NCBI RefSeq assembly: GCF_042660705.1
Contig: NZ_JBHSUQ010000001.1
Direction: 5' to 3' (one strand)
Length of the DNA: 64,000 nucleotides
Source: Undibacterium_A arcticum
GTDB lineage: Bacteria; Pseudomonadota; Gammaproteobacteria; Burkholderiales; Burkholderiaceae_D
Each line of letters opens with the position of its first letter. Within the stretch, counting starts at the first letter, position 1. The position numbers and the translations under genes were made by a program. Positions 55,660 through 64,000 of the stretch are shown here, piece by piece. Under the pieces are notes generated by a model. That model ran no database searches and had not been told where the DNA came from. It saw only the letters and a program-made list of their open reading frames with translations.

Positions 55660-56004
55660 TCACACCTTTTTCACAAACTCCGATTTCAGACTCATGGCCC
55701 CAAAGCCATCAATTTTGCAGTCAATATCGTGATCACTATCGACCAGGCGAATGTTCTTGACCTTGGTACCCATTTTGACGACCCCCGCGGAGCCTTTCAA
55801 TTTCAAGTCCTTGATTATTGTGACTGTATCGCCGTCCTGCAACACATTGCCGGCCGAGTCGCGGTAGATCTTGTTGCCCTCTTCAGCTGACTCGGCGCCA
55901 GCGTGCACATTCCACTCATGGGCACACCCGGGGCAAATATACAGGCCGCCGTCCTCGTACGTAAATTCGGAATTGCATTTTGGGCATGGTGGTAGAGCGC
56001 TCAT
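55660..56004 (-). CDS. yjdM: Zinc-ribbon protein YjdM (PhnA-like)
   Basis: The 114-residue protein has a zinc ribbon (CPKCNSEFTYEDGGLYICPGCAHEW) and the SH3-like PhnA domain (DGDTVTIIKDLKLKGSAGVVKMGTKVKNIRL...HDIDCKIDGFGAMSLKSEFVKK). Despite the name PhnA, YjdM proteins are not phosphonate hydrolases. Intact; convergent to the export operon. Confidence 0.95.
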   Translation of the reverse strand: MSALPPCPKCNSEFTYEDGGLYICPGCAHEWNVHAGAESAEEGNKIYRDSAGNVLQDGDTVTIIKDLKLKGSAGVVKMGTKVKNIRLVDSDHDIDCKIDGFGAMSLKSEFVKKV

Positions 56005-56084
56005 GATGTTGTCCTTGTGGCTAAGGCCATCGCCTTAAAAAAGAGGGAAGTATACTGCGTGCCTGATCGAAGACATTCCAATTC

Positions 56085-56285
56085 ACGAATTTCCCCCTGC
56101 TCACCCATGAGGAAGCCCGCAAACTGATGGAAACTCGCGACGCCGACCTCAAGGCCATGCAGGCTCTTCTCAAGGAAAAGGCCCAGCTGCAGCTACGATG
56201 CATCCAGGCAATGGGGGCGTATGCATCTGGCGCTACCACAACGCTCGCGAGACCACCTTCCTGGTAGTCGACGCCGTGCCTGAGC
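56085..56285 (+). other. Possible degraded small gene
   Basis: The plus strand reads LTHEEARKLMETRDADLKAMQALLKEKAQLQLR in one frame, then VCIWRYHNARETTFLVVDAVPEPS in another. The two stretches look protein-like but have no shared frame, start or recognised family. They may be one short gene with a frame break, or chance. Confidence 0.3.
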
Positions 56286-56339
56286 CCTCATACCGCAATA
56301 GCGCTACACTTAAAGCGAGACGAACCCCGGAGAAACACC

Positions 56340-56657
56340 ATGCCCGACATTGACCCTAAAAGCACCTTCCGTGGGCTTCCCTTGACCGCGGAGCAAGACG
56401 CAGAAGTCAGACACTACATAAAAAAGAAAAAGCAGCATGGCGAGCCGTGGGATACACCGGAGTTGGCGGCCATGCTTAAAGACATGCTGGAGCCGCCAAG
56501 CGACGATGACGAAGGACTCGGCGCCTCCGCTGACGAAACGAAAGCGGCCGCGGAACGCGCGGCGGCTTCCATCGACGAGGAGATGGACCCCATTGAGGCC
56601 AGTGAAGAGCTGAAAGCTGCCATGGAATCCGAAGGTATGAAGGGACCCAAGCGTTGA
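56340..56657 (+). CDS. Hypothetical acidic protein
   Basis: The 105-residue protein is hydrophilic and acidic (EPPSDDDEGLGASADETKAAAERAAASIDEEMD) with no transmembrane or signal segment. The N-terminus (MPDIDPKSTFRGLPLTAEQDAEVRHYIKKKKQHGEPWDTPELAAMLKDML) looks folded. CCGGAGAAACACC precedes the ATG. No family recognised. Confidence 0.65.
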   Translation: MPDIDPKSTFRGLPLTAEQDAEVRHYIKKKKQHGEPWDTPELAAMLKDMLEPPSDDDEGLGASADETKAAAERAAASIDEEMDPIEASEELKAAMESEGMKGPKR

Positions 56658-56921
56658 ATCCCAGACGACGCGAGCGACTGGTGTCGAGATGCACCCAGCC
56701 TTGTATGGAACAGCGTGATGCCTCGGACGTTCAAGGGGGCGCCGACTCATTCAAGTTTGAGTCAGCGATTCGCTCAAGTTCGGACTCTTACTGGCCGGAC
56801 AGCCTGCCGAATCAGGCAGAAATTTTTTCACCCAATTTCTAGTTGCCGCATTTTTCGTCACGCGCCCCGATGCGGGGTCAGCTTGTTGCTGTTGCTATTT
56901 TTGTCATGACAGGAGGCACTT

Positions 56922-57179
56922 ATGCAGTCCGAGCATATTGAGGGCTATGAAATCGAGTATGCGGGCGTGTTATTGCCAAGTGGCGATGGCTGGGCCGCCC
57001 ATGTGGCAATCTATGGTCCCTCGTCGAATCCGATGCACAGAAACTGTATTTTTGCCGATCAGGGCGTCTCTGTCGACACCGTCTTCCCAAATGAGGAGTC
57101 GGCTGAAGCCGAGGCGCATAAGGTCGCACTGTCGATGTTGGCGTCAGTAACTCACCACGGCACTGACGATACGAAATAG
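56922..57179 (+). CDS. Hypothetical small protein
   Basis: The 85-residue soluble protein (MQSEHIEGYEIEYAGVLLPSGDGWAAHVAIYGPSSNPMHRNCIF...) is preceded by a strong ribosome-binding site (ACAGGAGGCACTT). The pattern of alternating strands and a final helix (AEAEAHKVALSMLAS) suggests a small alpha/beta fold. No family recognised. Confidence 0.65.
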   Translation: MQSEHIEGYEIEYAGVLLPSGDGWAAHVAIYGPSSNPMHRNCIFADQGVSVDTVFPNEESAEAEAHKVALSMLASVTHHGTDDTK

Positions 57180-57430
57180 GGCCGGGTCATTTCAGACGTC
57201 GATCGGCTGCTTGGAGGCTGATCGACTGACCGCTCTGGGCCCCAAGGATCGGCCAATCGCGACCGGCAGATTTCGGCCAATAGCTGACCTTGGGCCGACG
57301 AAGCTGCCTGACCACTTTCAGGGGCTTTGCGGACGTTCATCGTTTTCATTTCTGCGCTAAGGCCTCGGCGCGGCAGGCAAACCCAATACTCAGCTCTGCT
57401 TGCAGTGCTAATTGGAAAGATGCTGCAGAC

Positions 57431-57463
57431 AGCCATGCCGCTCTAAAACTTTAAGGCATGGCT
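57431..57463. terminator. Inverted repeat after the second binding-protein gene
   Basis: AGCCATGCC (57431-57439) and GGCATGGCT (57455-57463) are a perfect 9-bp dyad with a 15-nt loop, 11 bp beyond the stop of the minus-strand gene. The T tract is missing, so termination is uncertain. Confidence 0.5.
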
Positions 57464-57473
57464 GAGTGTATGG

Positions 57474-58634
57474 TTAATTAGTGCTCTGAACCAGGTTCCA
57501 TTTACCGTTCGCAATCTCCAGCAAGCGGAATGCAGACAGGTCCAAGCCCATATGGTCGCTCGCTGACATATTGAAAATGCCGGCAGTCCCGACATATCCC
57601 TTCGTACCCTCGATGGCGGACCGAATCTTTTCCTTGTCGGTGCTTCCAGCCTTCTTTATCGAATTCACCGCGATCATCAAAGCGTCATACCCGTGGCCGC
57701 CAAAAGTCGACACATCGCTTTTGTATCGGTCCTTGTACGTTCTTTCATACTCAGTGACGACCGGCTTCTGTGCGTCGTTTGCTGGCAGCTCATGGGCAAT
57801 AACGAGTGCAGCGGCAGGCAGCCGGACCTTGTCTGCCGCCGGACCCGACAACTTAATGTACTCCTGCGAAGCCACGCCGTGCGACTGGTACAACGGCAGG
57901 TCAATCGAAAGCTGCCGGTAGTTCTTAGTCGCAACCGCGGGACCTTGTCCTGCGCCGAATACGAATACTGCCTGAATGCCCGGCGCGCCCTTAATCTTGG
58001 TCAGCTGCGCCGTAGTGTCAGTATCTTTTGGACCGTACGTCTCGGAAGCCACGATGGTAATCCCATATTTCGCGGCGACAGCATTCGTTTCCTTGGCTCC
58101 TGACTGCCCAAAGCCGCTGGTTTCGGCCAGCAGCCCAATCTTCGAGATACCTCGCTTCTTCATGTCTGCAAAGACTTTTTCCGCGGCCATTCGGTCGGTC
58201 GGCGCTACCTTGAATACCCATTTTTTTGCAGGCTCTATGATTGGTACGCCTGCTGCCATTGAAATAAACGGCACGCCTGCTTTTTCGACCAGCGGAATCA
58301 TCGCCATGCTTCCGCCAGTCGTCGTTCCACCTATGATCAGGTCCACCTTATCGGACTCAATCAGCCGCTTGGTAAAACCATTCGCCTTGTTTGCCTCGCT
58401 GCCGTCATCGTAGTGAATCAGCTCGATCTTGCGGCCCAGAACACCGCCTTCGGCATTGATTTTTTCTATATAGAGCTGCAGCGTCTTCAATTCGGGATCG
58501 CCAAGATAGGCAGCCGGACCTGTTATGGATACCACTGAACCAATTTTAATTGGCTCTGCGGCACTAACGCCCACATGCATTACCGCCAGGACGCTGCACA
58601 GGATGGTTGGTTTGAGATACGAAAAGCTAAACAT
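57474..58634 (-). CDS. ABC transporter substrate-binding protein (Peripla_BP_6), near homogentisate genes
   Basis: The 386-residue protein has a signal peptide (MFSFSYLKPTILCSVLAVMHVGVSA) and the type I periplasmic-binding fold: IKIGSVVSITGPAAYLGDPELKTLQLYIEKINAEGGVLGRKIELIHYDDG, IIGGTTTGGSMAMIPLVEKAGVPFISMAAG and FGGHGYDALMIAV. It is on the same strand as and just downstream of fahA. No permease or ATPase is linked within the window. It may bind an aromatic acid fed into the homogentisate route (inference). Intact. Confidence 0.92.
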   Translation of the reverse strand: MFSFSYLKPTILCSVLAVMHVGVSAAEPIKIGSVVSITGPAAYLGDPELKTLQLYIEKINAEGGVLGRKIELIHYDDGSEANKANGFTKRLIESDKVDLIIGGTTTGGSMAMIPLVEKAGVPFISMAAGVPIIEPAKKWVFKVAPTDRMAAEKVFADMKKRGISKIGLLAETSGFGQSGAKETNAVAAKYGITIVASETYGPKDTDTTAQLTKIKGAPGIQAVFVFGAGQGPAVATKNYRQLSIDLPLYQSHGVASQEYIKLSGPAADKVRLPAAALVIAHELPANDAQKPVVTEYERTYKDRYKSDVSTFGGHGYDALMIAVNSIKKAGSTDKEKIRSAIEGTKGYVGTAGIFNMSASDHMGLDLSAFRLLEIANGKWNLVQSTN

Positions 58635-58752
58635 GGTTGTCTCCTCAATGTAACTGCTTAAAAAATGCGTCCACGGGTGGAGCTGGGAATCGCTGCCGGT
58701 TAATGCACGCCGGGGGCACTCGATTTAGAACGCCCCGCAGGCTCAATGCTTT

Positions 58753-60047
58753 TTACTCAAACTCAGGCGTCAATGCAGGCAGAATCGAGCCGCTCACCTC
58801 GCCGAATCCCACGCGGTACCCGTCGCCCTGGCACCATCCGGTCATGACGACCGTATCGCCATCCTCCAGAAACGTGCGTTCTTCTCCGGAGGGCAGTCGT
58901 ACTGGCTCCTTGCCGTTCCAAGTTAGTTCAAGCAGACTGCCAAACTCATCCTTCGCTGGGCCGCTGATGGTACCGGACCCCATGAGATCGCCCACCCTCA
59001 CGTTGCAGCCGGATACGGTGTGATGAGCCAGCTGCTGCTGCATGCTCCAGTACATGTATCGGAAGTTTGTACGGCAGATCGTGGCAGATGCAAGCGACGT
59101 TTCTGGCTGTATCGACACTTCCAGCCTTATGTCGTAGGTGTCGTTGCCGCCTTTGGCCAGATATGGCAGCGGCGCCGGTTCTTGCGGCGGCCCTGGCACC
59201 CGAAATGGCACCATCGCCTCCATGGTGACCACCCACGGCGATATGGAGCTTGCAAATGTCTTGCTATTGAACGGCCCCAGAGGCACGTATTCCCACTGCT
59301 GGATGTCCCGTGCCGACCAGTCGTTTAGCAGGACCATGCCGAAAATATGCTCGTCAGCCTCTTCTCCGGAGATGGGTGTACCAAGAGTGCTGGGCTTCCC
59401 GATAACGAATGCTGTCTCGAGTTCATAATCGAGTTTGCGACATGCTGCGAAGACAGGGCGTGGCGCATCGGGCAGTTTCAGCTGCCCGTTAGGACGTCGC
59501 ACCGGGGTGCCACTTACAACTACTGAACTCGCCCGGCCGTTGTATGCAATCGGGATTTCAGCCCAGTTGGGTAGCAACGCATTAGCCGGGTCACGAAACA
59601 TGCAGCCCACATTGGTCGCATGCTCCTTCGACGAATAGAAATCGGTATAGCCCGGCGGGTCTACCGGCAGATGCATCGTCGCGTCGTTCACGGGTACGAA
59701 TACCCTGTCCCGGACTTCCTGATCAGCCTGCAGCGTCTGATTTCCTTCTGCAAGAAGTTCTTTGATGGCGACGCGAGTCTCGCGCCATACATCCTTGCCG
59801 AGCGCAATGAAGCGATTCAGGCTTGAAGAGCTGAAGACATCGACCGGAGCACTGGCCGGCAACAACCCCATATCCGCAATTTCGCGAGGTCAAGAACGAA
59901 TTCACCGATTGCGACACCAATCCGCGGATTTCGGTCCTGCACCGTGCTGAACACGCCATATGGCAGGTTTTGGATAGAAAAGTGCGACTCAGGATGTACC
60001 GGAATGAACGATGCGATGCTGGAGTTTTGTGTATGTATCGAAGCCAT
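58753..60047 (-). CDS. fahA: Fumarylacetoacetase, frameshifted near N-terminus
   Basis: The N-terminus (SFIPVHPESHFSIQNLPYGVFSTVQDRNPRIGVAIGEFVLDLA, from 60047) is in one frame and the rest (MGLLPASAPVDVFSSSSLN..., with FYSSKEHATNVGCMFRDP, LDYELETAFVIG, NDWSARDIQQWEYVPLGPF and GTISGPAKDEFGSLLELTW) in another. One G is missing near 59884: GCGAAATTGCG should be GCGGAAATTGCG. The whole is about 431 residues, the normal length. It splits fumarylacetoacetate to fumarate and acetoacetate, the last step of homogentisate degradation. It is 5 bp from hmgA. Confidence 0.93.
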
Positions 60048-60052
60048 TCTGG

Positions 60053-61426
60053 TTACCTTTTCGCCGGATCAAACATGTTGTGCAAGCCCTGCCAACACTG
60101 GAAATATTCCGCCTGCAATGTCGAGGATTGCAGTGCATGCGGCGTTGGATGCAGCACGCAACGGGTCTCGAACATGAACGCCATGGTGTCGGATACCCGC
60201 TGCGGCTTGGAGGTGTCACTAGCTACTGCTTTTTCATAGGTGTCAGCATCAGGCCCATGACCGCTCATGCAGTTATGTAGGCTGCTGCCGCCCGGCAGGA
60301 AGCCTTCCGCTTTCGCATCGTACTCGCCATGGATCAGGCCCATGAACTCACTGGCCACGTTGCGGTGGAACCACGGCGGGCGGAAAGTATTTTCCGCGGC
60401 CAGCCATCGGGGCGGGAAGATCACGAAGTCAATAGTATCTATCCCCGGCGTATCGCTGGGTGACTGCAGAACCAGGAAAATGGACGGGTCCGGATGGTCG
60501 AAACTGATGGATCCTATGGTGTTGAAGCGTCTTAAATCATATTTGTAGGGCGCAAAGTTGCCATGCCAGGCGACGACGTCCAAAGGCGAATGATCAATCT
60601 CGGCTGACCACAGGTTACCCATGAACTTGGCCGTCAACTCAAACGTTCCACGGCGATCTTCATACCAGGCGTTGGGTACCAGGAAATCCCTGGGATTGGC
60701 TAGGCCATTGGAACCGATGGGTCCAAGGTCAGGCAGCCTGAAAGCGGCGCCATAGTTTTCGCATATATAGCCATGCGCAACTTCGTCCAGCAATTCGACG
60801 CGAAAGCGTACGCCACGGGGAATGACGGCAATTTCCTGGGGCTCGATCTCGATGATGCCCATCTCGGTCAGGAATCGAAGCCGGCCGCGCTGCGGCACAA
60901 TCAACATCTCGCCGTCAGCGTTATAAAAGAAACGCTCTTGCATTGAGCGGTTCGCAGCGTACAAGTGTACGGCACAGCCGCTTTGCGCTGCTGGTTCGCC
61001 ATTTCCCGCCATGGTAACCAGGCCATCGATGAAATCCACTTCCCCGACCGGGTCGGCCAGAGGACTCCAGCGCAACTGATCCGGCGGCGTTGGCTGTTCA
61101 CCAAAGCGGCTGACAATGCGATGGTTTTGTATCAGCTTGAACGGCGAGTGCGCTGCCGCAGGGCGCATGCGATACAGCCAGGAGCGCCGATTGGCGCTGC
61201 GCGGTGCGGTGAAAGCAGTACCGGACAGCTGCTCCGCGTAAAGGCCATAAGGCGCCTGTTGCGGTGAATTCTGTCCAACTGGCAAAGCGCCAGGCAGCGC
61301 CTCGGTAGCGAATTCATTTCCAAAGCCGGTCTGGTATCCCGTTCCGTTAATGGGAAGTGCGTCCGGAGTGGCCGTCGTCCGTTCCAATGTCGTTTCGACT
61401 TGCATCGTTTGCATCCTTTCATTCAT
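60053..61426 (-). CDS. hmgA: Homogentisate 1,2-dioxygenase
   Basis: The 457-residue protein has the cupin fold and conserved blocks GTGYQTGFGNEFATEALPGALP, RMRPAAAHSPF, FFYNADGEMLIVPQRGRLRF, IAVIPRGVRFRVEL, FPPRWLAAENTFRPPWFHRNVASEFMGLIHG (iron ligands His/Glu) and SLHNCMSGHGPDADT. It opens the homogentisate ring to maleylacetoacetate. No maleylacetoacetate isomerase gene is visible in this window. Intact; same operon as fahA. Confidence 0.98.
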   Translation of the reverse strand: MNERMQTMQVETTLERTTATPDALPINGTGYQTGFGNEFATEALPGALPVGQNSPQQAPYGLYAEQLSGTAFTAPRSANRRSWLYRMRPAAAHSPFKLIQNHRIVSRFGEQPTPPDQLRWSPLADPVGEVDFIDGLVTMAGNGEPAAQSGCAVHLYAANRSMQERFFYNADGEMLIVPQRGRLRFLTEMGIIEIEPQEIAVIPRGVRFRVELLDEVAHGYICENYGAAFRLPDLGPIGSNGLANPRDFLVPNAWYEDRRGTFELTAKFMGNLWSAEIDHSPLDVVAWHGNFAPYKYDLRRFNTIGSISFDHPDPSIFLVLQSPSDTPGIDTIDFVIFPPRWLAAENTFRPPWFHRNVASEFMGLIHGEYDAKAEGFLPGGSSLHNCMSGHGPDADTYEKAVASDTSKPQRVSDTMAFMFETRCVLHPTPHALQSSTLQAEYFQCWQGLHNMFDPAKR

Positions 61427-61479
61427 TCAGTGCGGCGCGCTCATGCCACTACAACTAAATACGCCGATGTGGCACAACT

Positions 61480-61692
61480 TCAGGCGACCTGCATGGCATC
61501 GTCTCTGGCGATTTCCATGGCCTGCTCCAATACATCCAGGCGGCCAATGTGATTCGCCAGTAAAAGAATGAGGGCTGCATTTGCCGTATTGCTTTGAGCA
61601 GGCGAGAGATCACGGTGCATATCGATCAATCGCTCATAGAAGTCGTCCGGAGCTGCAATATTGGCTGCGGTGTTCAGTTCTAGGCTGCGCAT
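61480..61692 (-). CDS. DUF2783 small protein
   Basis: The 70-residue helical protein (MRSLELNTAANIAAPDDFYERLIDMHRDLSPAQSNTANAALILLLANHIGRLDVLEQAMEIA) is a DUF2783 member. This family usually lies beside FAD-monooxygenase genes in aromatic pathways. Its start overlaps the monooxygenase stop by 13 bp. Function unknown. Confidence 0.85.
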   Translation of the reverse strand: MRSLELNTAANIAAPDDFYERLIDMHRDLSPAQSNTANAALILLLANHIGRLDVLEQAMEIARDDAMQVA

Positions 61693-63394
61693 GTTGCCCT
61701 CGCTAATGTAGAAGATGTGTCAATGCGATTCTGCGTTGCGCGCATGAGCGCGTCCCGGACAGCAGCCGGGTTGAAGGTGCGCCAGCGTCCGCATACATGC
61801 TGATCGGGCCGGACCAGGTAAAAGGTACCGGGCTGCATGTCATAGCGCTGCGCCAGCAATCCCCCGCTGTCTTGAATGACAGTAAACCCGGCCAGGTTGG
61901 CAGGCACGGGGTCTGGCGGTACGACGACCAGTGGCTTGACCGGTATGGCGCCGTTCATGAGCGCCTGAAGGTCTTTCAGGGTTTCGTCGGCGACCCGGCC
62001 GGCGTCATGATAGTAAATGCCAGTGAAGATGTTTCCCGTTAGGGGGATCAGCCAGCAAGCCTTGCCGTTCAGTGCCACCGGCGCATCCTCGACTGGCGCA
62101 CCGGGAACCATGGCCCCGCTGAACTGGTCCTGGTCTGGCGTATTAAGCAGGCTATTCACCAGCGTGGCAGGCCGGGAAAGCCGTCCACTGTTGACCAGGC
62201 GGCGGGCAAACTCGTAGTTTTTGAGAGACGCAACGTGGCATTTCTGAAACACCGGCTCACTTCGCTTTTTGGCGTAATAAAATCAGTCGCGCGGGTCGAA
62301 TTCAGCAGGTTCTCGTCCGCGGCGTATTCGCGCTCCTGTCCATATGAGTCGAGCAAGGCATCCGGCGCCTTACCGTCGACAACCAGCTTGAGTTTCCATG
62401 CCAGGTTCTCGGCATCCTGCACACCGCTGTTGGCGCCACGCGCACCGAATGGCGATACGCCGTGCGCCGAGTCACCAGCAAAAAAGATTCGTCCATACCG
62501 GAATTTCTCCATGCGCAGGCAGGAAAACGTGTAGATGCTGACCCACTCCAGTTCAAATTCAGCATCCTCACCCAGCAATGCCTTGATTCTGGGGATAACT
62601 TTTTCCGGCTGCTTTTCAGCAACGGGATCGGCATCCCAACCAAGTTGGAAATCGATACGCCAGACATTATCCGGCTGGCGATGCAGCAGCACCGACTGGT
62701 TCGGATGAAATGGTGGATCAAACCAGAACCACCGCTCCGATGGAAACTCGGCCTTCATCTTGACATCCGCAATCAGGAAACGGTCACGGAACGTCTGGCC
62801 TTTACTTTCGAGGCCGCAGAAATTGCGTATCGGGCTGCGCGCGCCATCGGCAGCGACCAGGTAATCGCATTGCAGCTTGTATTGTCCCTCCGGCGTATCA
62901 ATCGTCAGCTCGACAAAGTCATCGCCTTGCGAAATCCCGGTAACCTGGTTCTTCCAACGCACGTCAATACGTGGCATTTCAGCAGCGCGGTCGAACAGAT
63001 AGCCTTCCACGTAATACTGCTGGAGATTAATGAAGGCTGGCCTGCGGTGTCCGGCTTCCGGTAACAGGTTGAACTCGTACACCATTTGATCGTGGAAGAA
63101 GATTTTTCCAACGTTCCAGGAGACGCCTTTGTCTACTGCACGCTCACCACAACCCAACCTGTCCAGAATTTCCAGAGTGCGCTTGGCAAAGCAAATCGCG
63201 CGCGAGCCGGTGGACAGAGTACAGTCGTCGTCCAGAAGAACAACGGGTATGTCTTGCTGCGCGAGGTCAATCGCCGTCGCGAGGCCGACTGGCCCTGCGC
63301 CTACTACAATAACCGGCCGGCGAACCGGTATTGTGGAATCCTGGTCAGGCGAGCGCTTGTACTCATACACTGCCTGCTGATAATCCTTATCCAT
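61680..63394 (-). CDS. FAD-dependent aromatic monooxygenase (MhpA-like), frameshifted
   Basis: The flavin motifs are clear: PVIVVGAGPVGLATAIDLAQ, SRAICFAKRTLEIL, CDYLVAADGARSPIRN and YGRIFFAGDSAHGVSPFGARGANSGVQDAENLAWKL. The C-terminal thioredoxin-like part, from LSKNYEFARRLVNSGRLS to the stop at 61680, is in another frame; one A is missing from the run at 62218-62222. The full protein is about 571 residues. Position beside hmgA suggests a ring hydroxylase that makes homogentisate, for example from 3-hydroxyphenylacetate; this is inference. Start at 63394 (MDKDYQQAVYEYK). The 150 bp upstream of it hold no called gene. Confidence 0.88.
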
Positions 63395-63547
63395 TGCGCT
63401 ACCCCATATTGAAGGAGGTCTTGATCGTGATCTCCTGCGCCGGCTGTGCCATGCCCAGCTTGTCTCCAAATTCGGCCTGCAATCGGCCGGTCTCACCACA
63501 GGGTCGCCGGGATCGCTGCTTAACAAACCCGGCGAGACACTGCAGTT

Positions 63548-64000
63548 CTAGTTCTGCAGAGAAAACCACATTTCCTTATCGCGCTCTGCGGTCCATATGC
63601 GTGGATGCTTGATGCCGCTTGCTTCATCGACGGCGCGCGTGACATCAAACGGCAGGCAGTGCTCGTAAATAAACACATGGCCGAACTTGGAATCCATCTT
63701 GCTGCGGGTATGCGTCATTGCATCCTTCAATGAGTTCCCGGCAGCGACGGCCTCTTTAGCACATTGCAGGAGCGTGGTGACAAAGTCCTTGGTGTAGTCA
63801 ATGCCGGCATTGACTTCCGTAGGGTTCATTAGTGCGGGGCCACGGCCTGGGACCAGTTTCCGCGCCCAGCGAGCGCAGCGCTTCCAGTGTAGTCGGCCAT
63901 TCTTCGAGCTGGGCGTCGCCCGTATAGGCAGCGGCGTCATATTCGACCAGGTCCCCGGAGAAGCAGATTTTCTGTGATGGAATCCACGCAATCGTGTCGC
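63548..64000 (-). CDS. MBL-fold metallo-hydrolase, partial at window end, frameshifted
   Basis: The C-terminal part (LVPGRGPALMNPTEVNAGIDYTKDFVTTLLQCAKEAVAAGNSLKDAM ... FGHVFIYEHCLPFDVTRAVDEASGIKHPRIWTAERDKEMW) ends at 63548. Further upstream a different frame reads TIAWIPSQKICFSGDLVEYDAAAYTGDAQLEEWPTTLEALRSLGA, the MBL Asp-containing strand. One base is missing near 63861-63866. The 5' end lies beyond the window. In related Burkholderiales such a gene precedes the FAD monooxygenase of the hmg cluster (recollection). Its substrate is unknown. Confidence 0.82.
   Translation of the reverse strand, partial: ATRLRGFHHRKSASPGTWSNMTPLPIRATPSSKNGRLHWKRCARWARKLVPGRGPALMNPTEVNAGIDYTKDFVTTLLQCAKEAVAAGNSLKDAMTHTRSKMDSKFGHVFIYEHCLPFDVTRAVDEASGIKHPRIWTAERDKEMWFSLQN

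Overview
The window looks like a betaproteobacterial chromosome of the Burkholderiales, most likely Oxalobacteraceae (Herbaspirillum/Herminiimonas type). The reasons are the glnA - DUF4124 gene - glnL(ntrB) - glnG(ntrC) order, the prpR/prpBC/acnD/prpF methylcitrate cluster, the hmgA/fahA homogentisate genes with a DUF2783 gene beside an FAD monooxygenase, and the high-GC codon use. No rRNA, tRNA, CRISPR array or replication origin was seen.

Layout: (1) 0.1-3.75 kb, minus strand: an ECF sigma factor, its anti-sigma factor, a DUF305 protein and a YVTN beta-propeller protein, preceded by a small secreted COG4315-type protein. (2) 4.2-10.4 kb: a rhodanese, then the nitrogen regulation block glnA (sigma-54 promoter with paired NtrC-like sites), a DUF4124 protein, glnL and glnG. 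(3) 10.5-18.9 kb: corA, an FAD-dependent dehydrogenase, kup, an acetyltransferase, decayed MFS and transposase pieces, and a GFA/AHSA1/ArsR group. (4) 19.4-33.8 kb: an IS630 element inserted in the stop codon of a VOC gene, then the propionate (2-methylcitrate) region prpR / prpB prpC acnD prpF prpD prpE. (5) 33.8-36.3 kb: a small hypothetical gene, an IS30 scrap, an SNase-like protein and a patatin. (6) 36.4-46 kb: a probable catabolic island: frmA, a TIM-barrel protein, a Rieske oxygenase and its reductase on the minus strand; an NCS2 nucleobase permease, LysR regulator, Tsx-like outer-membrane channel and fghA on the plus strand. (7) 46.3-57.2 kb: VOC, GST, TetR, DUF899, a periplasmic binding protein, a MacAB-like export operon with two permeases, YjdM and small unknowns. 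(8) 57.5-64 kb, minus strand: a second binding protein, fahA, hmgA, DUF2783, an FAD monooxygenase and an MBL-fold hydrolase running off the end (homogentisate route).

How the genes fit together: region 4 encodes activation of propionate (PrpE), condensation with oxaloacetate (PrpC), dehydration by two alternative systems (PrpD, or AcnD with PrpF) and cleavage to pyruvate and succinate (PrpB), under a sigma-54 activator. Region 6 is the best candidate for something undescribed: nucleobase/nucleoside-type uptake next to a VanA/VanB-type oxygenase and flanked by the two glutathione-dependent formaldehyde enzymes suggests oxidative demethylation of a methylated heterocycle. The substrate is not known.

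A dominant feature is the density of one-base indels: about 22 events break about 18 genes, including glnG, prpR, kup and fahA, while long genes such as acnD, prpE, prpD and hmgA are intact. Most events are one-base deletions in short homopolymers, several of them AAAA to AAA. This looks more like an assembly or base-calling problem than biology, so frameshifted genes are given here with their reconstructed extents.
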